Assembly (NCBI GenBank): GCA_004556155.1
Contig: SFIM01000019.1
Location: 1 to 43,223 of the forward strand
Origin: Clostridiales bacterium
GTDB taxonomy: Bacteria; Bacillota; Clostridia; Christensenellales; Aristaeellaceae
DNA length: 43,223 bases
Reading direction: 5' to 3'
A program made the position numbers and the translations under genes. Numbering within the stretch: position 1 is the first letter of the stretch; the number at the start of each line of letters is the position of its first letter. The notes beneath the pieces are model-generated. The model was given only the letters and a program-made list of their open reading frames with translations, was not told the origin of the DNA and ran no database searches. Positions 39,061 through 43,223 of this stretch are shown here, one piece after another.

Positions 39061-40733
39061 TCGGCCGCGTATTCGCCCAGCGGTACCGGCTGGAGGAGTT
39101 TATCGGTAAGGGCGGCATGGCGTTGGTTTTTCGCGCTACCGATCTGCGCACGGGGCACGATGTGGCGGTCAAGATTCTGCGGCCGGAGTTCAATAACGAT
39201 AAGGAATTTCTGGAGCGCTTTGAGCGCGAGGCCCTGGCCGCCAGCAAGATGAGCCATCACAATATCGTAAACCTGCTGGATGTGGGCCAGGAAGAAGGCT
39301 ATCGCTATCTGGTGATGGAATACATGCGCGGGCGCACGCTCAAGGAGGTTATTGCTGAAAAGGGCCGCCTGCCTGAGCGCGTGGCGGCGCAGATTACCAT
39401 CCGCATCCTTTCGGCTCTGCAGCATGCGCACAATAATGGTATCATCCACCGCGACATCAAGCCCCAAAACATCCTGGTCAATTCCGAAGGCTTGATCAAG
39501 GTGGCGGACTTTGGCATTGCCCGCGTGGCGGGCAGCAGCACCCTGTCCAAGGGCGATAACGTGATGGGCTCGGTGCACTACTTTTCGCCCGAACAGGCGC
39601 GCGGCGAGGACGTGACCTTTGCCAGCGATATTTACAGCGTGGGCGTGGTGCTGTATGAAATGCTGACCGGTCAGGTGCCCTTTGACGGCGATACGCCTGT
39701 CAGCGTGGCTATGCAGCATATTTCCGCCCAGCCCAAGCCGCCTTCCCTGCTGGCGGACGGCATATCGCCCGCCATGGAGCAGGTGGTGCTGACTGCCATG
39801 AGCAAGGAGCCGCGCAATCGCTATCGGGACGCGGCGGATATGGCGCGCGCCGTCCGCGCGGCGCTGGATCATCCCGACGTGGCCGCCGGCACGGTATCGC
39901 AGAATACGGCATCCCAACGCACCCGCAGCGTGGATACCGGGCGCAACGCGGTGGTTGCCCGCCAGCGCAAGAGACAACGCATGCGTGAAACGCTGCTGAT
40001 TCTGGGCTTGACCCTGGCTGCGCTGGCCGTATTGTCCATTGGCACGGTGGAGATCGTGCGCAATATCGTCAATACCGTTGAAGCGCCTTATCTGATTGGC
40101 GAAACCGAAGAGAACGCCCGCCGAATGGGCGAGGATCGCGGGCTGCGCGTGGAGGTAACGCGCCAGAGTGACAATAAAACCCCCGCCGGGCTGGTGATTA
40201 TGCAGTCCCGCGAGTATCAGTACCGCATGAAGCGCGGCGACGTTATACTGATTACCGTCAGCACGGGCCCCGAAAAGCAGGGTGTGCCCGCGCTGTTAGG
40301 CAAGCTCCTTTCCCAGGCGCAGGCAGAGGGTGAAAAATATGGCTTCAAGGTGCTGGCCAGTAGCTATGCCGAGTCTGATCAGCCCTTTAACACGGTGCTG
40401 GAGCAAACGCCCGTCGCGGGCGAAATGCTGGCCTACGGTGAGATCATTCAGGTGGTCGTCAGCGGCAGCGTGTCCATGCCCCGGCTGACCGATATGACCA
40501 GCGCACAGGCTATCCAGACAGCGCGCAGCACGGGCATGAACAACATTCAAATTGTAGAGACGCCCACGTCTGATCCCGCGCGTATTGGTCGCGTGGCCGA
40601 TCAGCTGCCCAAGGAGGGCGAACGTGTGATGTACGACGCGGCCGTCACCCTGGCCGTATATGTGCAGGCAGCCACAAATGCGCCCCAAAGCACGGACGCG
40701 TCCATACCAACCGAAGGAAAACAGGAAAACTAA
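39057..40733 (+). CDS. prkC: PASTA-domain Ser/Thr protein kinase (PrkC/Stk/IreK)
   Basis: A 558-residue membrane kinase that senses cell-wall fragments and controls wall homeostasis and dormancy in Firmicutes. The Hanks-type kinase domain (about 10-270) has the glycine-rich GKGGMA, Lys39 in VAVKIL, HRDIKPQN with catalytic Asp133, DFG at Asp151 and the activation loop with Ser/Thr residues (SSTLSKGDNVMGS). A basic juxtamembrane segment and one span (about 312-335) lead to three PASTA repeats outside (about 343-408, 412-474, 478-540). The kinase substrate IreB is encoded at 16387. The start overlaps the phosphatase stop. Confidence 0.97.
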   Translation: MIGRVFAQRYRLEEFIGKGGMALVFRATDLRTGHDVAVKILRPEFNNDKEFLERFEREALAASKMSHHNIVNLLDVGQEEGYRYLVMEYMRGRTLKEVIAEKGRLPERVAAQITIRILSALQHAHNNGIIHRDIKPQNILVNSEGLIKVADFGIARVAGSSTLSKGDNVMGSVHYFSPEQARGEDVTFASDIYSVGVVLYEMLTGQVPFDGDTPVSVAMQHISAQPKPPSLLADGISPAMEQVVLTAMSKEPRNRYRDAADMARAVRAALDHPDVAAGTVSQNTASQRTRSVDTGRNAVVARQRKRQRMRETLLILGLTLAALAVLSIGTVEIVRNIVNTVEAPYLIGETEENARRMGEDRGLRVEVTRQSDNKTPAGLVIMQSREYQYRMKRGDVILITVSTGPEKQGVPALLGKLLSQAQAEGEKYGFKVLASSYAESDQPFNTVLEQTPVAGEMLAYGEIIQVVVSGSVSMPRLTDMTSAQAIQTARSTGMNNIQIVETPTSDPARIGRVADQLPKEGERVMYDAAVTLAVYVQAATNAPQSTDASIPTEGKQEN

Positions 40734-41609
40734 ATGATGCAGGGACAAATTATCGAGGGCCGCGGCGGCCTGTATACCGTGCGTGACGCGGCGGGGATCG
40801 ATCATGTGCTGCGGGCCAAAAAGAAATTTCGCCGTCAGCATATGACCCCGCTGGTGGGCGACCGGGTGGATTTTACCCCCGGCGAGGGCGATGAGCATGG
40901 CTGGCTGGAGGAAATCCTGCCCCGCAGCAGCCAGTGCCTGCGCCCGCCGGTGGCCAATATTACGCTGCTGGTGATCGTGGCCGCCGTTGCGCCCGCGCCC
41001 GATTGGCTGCTGATTGACAAGCTGCTGCTGGGCGCGCGCATGCAGGGCATGCGGGCCGTGCTGGTGATGAACAAGTGCGACCTGGGTGAGGATGCCGCCC
41101 AGCAGGCGCGGCGCGATTACGCTGGGGCCGAGCTGCCGGTGCTGTGCGTCAGCGCGGGCACAGGGGCGGGTGTGGAGCAGCTGCGCGCGCAGATGCAGGG
41201 CAAAATTGCCTGCTTTGCCGGGCAGTCGGGCGTGGGCAAAAGCACGCTGCTGAACGCCCTGCTGGATCTGCACCTGCAAACGGGCGAGATCAGCCGCATC
41301 GAACGCGGCAAGCATACCACCCGCCATGCGCAATTGATCGAAGCGGGCGGCCTGCGGGTGATGGATACGCCGGGCTTTAGCCTGCTGGAATTTGATCAGG
41401 TGATGGATCCGGTGGAGCTGATGGATTACTATCCCGAGTTTCAGCCCTATCAGGGCTGCTGCCGCTTTCAGCCCTGCTATCATGGCAGTGAGCCAGGCTG
41501 CGCTGTGATCCAGGCCGCCAGGGAGGGCAAGATCAGCCCCGCGCGCCTGGAGCGATACCATGAACTGCTTGAGAAAACCCGTCAACTGTGGAGGGAACGC
41601 TATGATTGA
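40734..41609 (+). CDS. rsgA: Ribosome small subunit-dependent GTPase RsgA
   Basis: A 291-residue circularly permuted GTPase that helps mature 30S subunits. The N-terminal OB-fold (about 1-65, MQGQIIEGRGGLYTV) precedes the GTPase with motifs in permuted order: G4 LVMNKCDL, G5 VSAGTG, G1 FAGQSGVGKSTLLNAL, G2/G3 RGKHTTRHA and DTPGFS. A C-terminal zinc site follows (CRFQPCYHGSEPGC). It starts at the first of two ATGs right after the kinase stop. Such genes are kinase-associated and RsgA is a PrkC substrate in Bacillus. Confidence 0.96.
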   Translation: MMQGQIIEGRGGLYTVRDAAGIDHVLRAKKKFRRQHMTPLVGDRVDFTPGEGDEHGWLEEILPRSSQCLRPPVANITLLVIVAAVAPAPDWLLIDKLLLGARMQGMRAVLVMNKCDLGEDAAQQARRDYAGAELPVLCVSAGTGAGVEQLRAQMQGKIACFAGQSGVGKSTLLNALLDLHLQTGEISRIERGKHTTRHAQLIEAGGLRVMDTPGFSLLEFDQVMDPVELMDYYPEFQPYQGCCRFQPCYHGSEPGCAVIQAAREGKISPARLERYHELLEKTRQLWRERYD

Positions 41610-42252
41610 GATTTTGTCATCCATCCTGGCCAGCGATTTGCTGAGCGTGGGGGCCGAGGTGCAGCGCATGCTGGATAACGGCGTGGACAGCCTGCATGTG
41701 GATATCATGGACGCGCATTTTGTGCCCAATCTGTCCTTCGGTCCGGCCATGGTCAGCGCGCTGAAAAAGGCCTTTCCAGCCGTGCATCAGGATGTGCATT
41801 TGATGATGGACAATCCTGAAAAGTATCTCGACACCTTTATTTCCGCAGGCGCGGGAGCCGTAACCGTGCACGCCGAAGTGCCTGGCGATGTGCGCGCCAT
41901 GCTGGCAAAGATCCGTGCGGCGGGCATAAAGGCCGGTGTGTCCATCAAGCCTGGCACAGGCGTGGATACGATCAAGGAGCTGCTGCCGCTGTGCGACCTG
42001 GTGCTGGTGATGACCGTGGAGCCGGGCTTTGGCGGTCAGAAATTCATGGCCGATATGATGCCCAAGATTGCCGCCTTGCGTGAGTTGGGCTATCGCGGGC
42101 AGATCATGGTGGACGGCGGCATCAACGCCGATACTGCCGCGCAGGCCGTCGCTGCGGGCGCGGACGCGCTGGTGATGGGCACGGCGCTGCTGCGGGCGGA
42201 GGATCCTGCGGCGGTGGTGCGCGCCTGCCGCGCGCTGGAGGGCAGGACGTGA
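41602..42252 (+). CDS. rpe: Ribulose-phosphate 3-epimerase
   Basis: A 216-residue TIM-barrel enzyme that interconverts ribulose 5-phosphate and xylulose 5-phosphate. The start at 41602 (MIEILSSILASDLL) has GGAGGG about 6-8 nt upstream and overlaps the rsgA end by 8 nt. Family motifs are the N-terminal LSSILASDLL, VDIMDAHFVPNLSFGP (metal His and Asp), VHLMMDNPEKYLD, VMTVEPGFGGQKFM and VDGGINADTA. It follows rsgA, as in many Firmicutes. Confidence 0.97.
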   Translation: MIEILSSILASDLLSVGAEVQRMLDNGVDSLHVDIMDAHFVPNLSFGPAMVSALKKAFPAVHQDVHLMMDNPEKYLDTFISAGAGAVTVHAEVPGDVRAMLAKIRAAGIKAGVSIKPGTGVDTIKELLPLCDLVLVMTVEPGFGGQKFMADMMPKIAALRELGYRGQIMVDGGINADTAAQAVAAGADALVMGTALLRAEDPAAVVRACRALEGRT

Positions 42253-43091
42253 AGCAGCAATATGGCAAGCGTGCATCCAATCGCGGCAAGCCTGGCGAGT
42301 TTCAGCATAAGCACAGCCTGGGGCAGAATTTTCTGACAGACGCGGCGCTGCTGGAATCGCTGGTGGATGAAACCGGCGTGGGTGCGCAGGATGCGATCCT
42401 GGAGGTCGGCCCTGGCGCGGGGGACATGACGCGCATCCTGGCCGCGCGGTGCAGGCATGTGACCTCGGTGGAGATCGACCGCGATCTTTTGCCCATCCTG
42501 CGCGTGGCGATGGAAAAGTACGATAATTTTTCGCTGGTGCAGGGGGATATCCTGCGCGTCAATCTGCCGGAGATCATGGCGGAGTACGACGCCTTTCATG
42601 TGGTGGCCAACATTCCGTATTACCTGACGACGGAGCTGCTGAACCTGCTGCTCTCGGGCCGCCTGCCGCTGCGCTCGATTAATGTGATGATCCAGAAGGA
42701 GGCCGCCCAGCGCCTGCTGGCCGCGCCCTCCACGCCGGAGTACGGCCCGCTGGCCATCCGTGCGCAGTATTACACGCAGCCGCGCGTGGCGCGCATTGTG
42801 GAGGCGGCCTGCTTTACGCCGCCGCCCAAGGTGGATTCCGCCTTTGTGTGCATGCCCTGGCGCGATCAGCCCGCCGTGCAGGTGGGGGACGAGGTGCGCT
42901 TCTTCCGCATCGTCAATGCCGCCTTTGCCCTGCGCCGCAAGACGCTGTGCAACAACCTGACCTCCGCCTTCCGCCTGACGCGCGAGGAAGCCCTTGCCTG
43001 GATTGCCCGCGCCGGCCTTCCTGAAAACATCCGCGGCGAAGCGCTGAGCCTTCAGCAGTTTGCCGACCTGGCCAATGCGGAGCAGGAATAA
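42249..43091 (+). CDS. rsmA: 16S rRNA (adenine(1518)/adenine(1519)-N6)-dimethyltransferase
   Basis: A 280-residue KsgA/RsmA enzyme that dimethylates two adjacent adenines at the 3' end of 16S rRNA, a late 30S checkpoint. It starts at GTG overlapping the rpe stop (GTGA), so it is translationally coupled. Motifs are SLGQNFLTDAALL, LEVGPGAGDMTRIL (SAM loop), VEIDRDLLPIL, NIPYYLTTELL (NIPY catalytic motif) and FTPPPKVDSAFV. It occupies the position at the end of the operon where Bacillus has thiN. A terminator follows 8 nt later. Confidence 0.96.
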   Translation: MKQQYGKRASNRGKPGEFQHKHSLGQNFLTDAALLESLVDETGVGAQDAILEVGPGAGDMTRILAARCRHVTSVEIDRDLLPILRVAMEKYDNFSLVQGDILRVNLPEIMAEYDAFHVVANIPYYLTTELLNLLLSGRLPLRSINVMIQKEAAQRLLAAPSTPEYGPLAIRAQYYTQPRVARIVEAACFTPPPKVDSAFVCMPWRDQPAVQVGDEVRFFRIVNAAFALRRKTLCNNLTSAFRLTREEALAWIARAGLPENIRGEALSLQQFADLANAEQE

Positions 43092-43099
43092 AGCCTTTT

Positions 43100-43123
43100 G
43101 CCGTCCCTGATGGGGCGGCTTTT
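43100..43123 (+). terminator. Terminator of the housekeeping operon
   Basis: GCCGTCCC (43100-43107) pairs with GGGGCGGC (43112-43119) around a TGAT loop with one G-U pair, followed by TTTTC. It lies right after the rsmA stop. Confidence 0.85.
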
Positions 43124-43147
43124 CGTTGTCGCTTCAGCGAAGAAGAA

Positions 43148-43172
43148 AACCACCAGCGGAGCTGGTGAGAGG
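43148..43172 (-). repeat. Hairpin related to the left-edge terminator
   Basis: On the minus strand CACCAGC-TCC-GCTGGTG is followed by GTTTTC. It matches CACCGGC-TTA-GCCGGTG followed by GTTTTG at 72-95 on the plus strand, with paired changes in the stem. Confidence 0.5.
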
Positions 43173-43203
43173 GAAAAGCTTAAGATACAAGAAGCGCCTC
43201 CTT

Positions 43204-43212
43204 TGCTATAAT
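43204..43212 (+). promoter_or_regulatory. Extended -10 promoter element at right edge
   Basis: TGC-TATAAT points rightward out of the window, presumably driving the next gene. No convincing -35 was found 17-18 bp upstream. Confidence 0.45.
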
Positions 43213-43223
43213 GAGAGCAGGTC

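Overview
The window is GC-rich and densely packed, and reads as a Firmicutes (Clostridia-type) chromosome. The best evidence is the long conserved run yicC-gmk-rpoZ-coaBC-priA-def-fmt-rsmB-rlmN-prpC-prkC-rsgA-rpe, together with the ireB-ruvX-DUF1292 trio, a PASTA kinase, and purine-rich GGAGG ribosome sites before nearly every gene. High GC, SH3b-type secreted proteins and a sugar ABC transporter fit an uncultured gut clostridium, possibly of the Christensenellales. That placement is inference. No rRNA, tRNA, CRISPR array, complete transposon or phage gene was seen.

Layout: 1-125 holds stacked hairpins ending a transcript that enters from the left. 126-1529 (-) is a secreted six-SH3b protein, divergent from ychF, an ATP-grasp protein and a small peptidoglycan-binding protein (1739-4336). 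A UBA/DUF4342 membrane protein and a response regulator/histidine kinase/HAD phosphatase operon follow (4459-7729). 7730-8677 is the only long gene-free stretch and is full of two-stem palindromic repeats. 8678-14152 (-) encodes a sugar-type ABC importer in the order binding protein, ATPase, MalF-like, MalG-like, with a clear promoter and a perfect 8-5-8 operator-like palindrome. 14319-16650 (-) holds a discoidin/PIG-L-like secreted protein, a DUF1292 protein, ruvX and ireB. 16732-18377 (-) has a PRC-barrel protein, an unannotated 44-residue membrane peptide and an AI-2E-family permease. 18524-20163 (-) is an MFS transporter with rpiB.

20379-23050 (+) is a coupled trio: a large GT-C-like membrane protein, a small soluble protein and a GtrA protein. 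Then come fba and a secreted protein of unknown family. 25423-27039 (-) is a NagD-type phosphatase and a pyridoxal kinase, divergent from a HerA-like ATPase (27289-28986). From 29135 to 43091 the conserved housekeeping operon links nucleotide, CoA, translation-initiation, rRNA-modification and Ser/Thr-kinase functions, and ends with rsmA and a strong terminator.

The most unusual system is the ABC importer. Both permeases carry an extra N-terminal membrane hairpin holding about 145-150 residues of predicted helical extracytoplasmic domain, and the cognate binding protein has no lipobox cysteine. A docking or tethering role for these domains is a testable inference. Other points of interest are a PIG-L-like protein with a rewritten metal site, the complete IreK/IreP/IreB set in one window, the absence of remA between yicC and gmk, and a GC-rich repeat family with compensatory stem changes.
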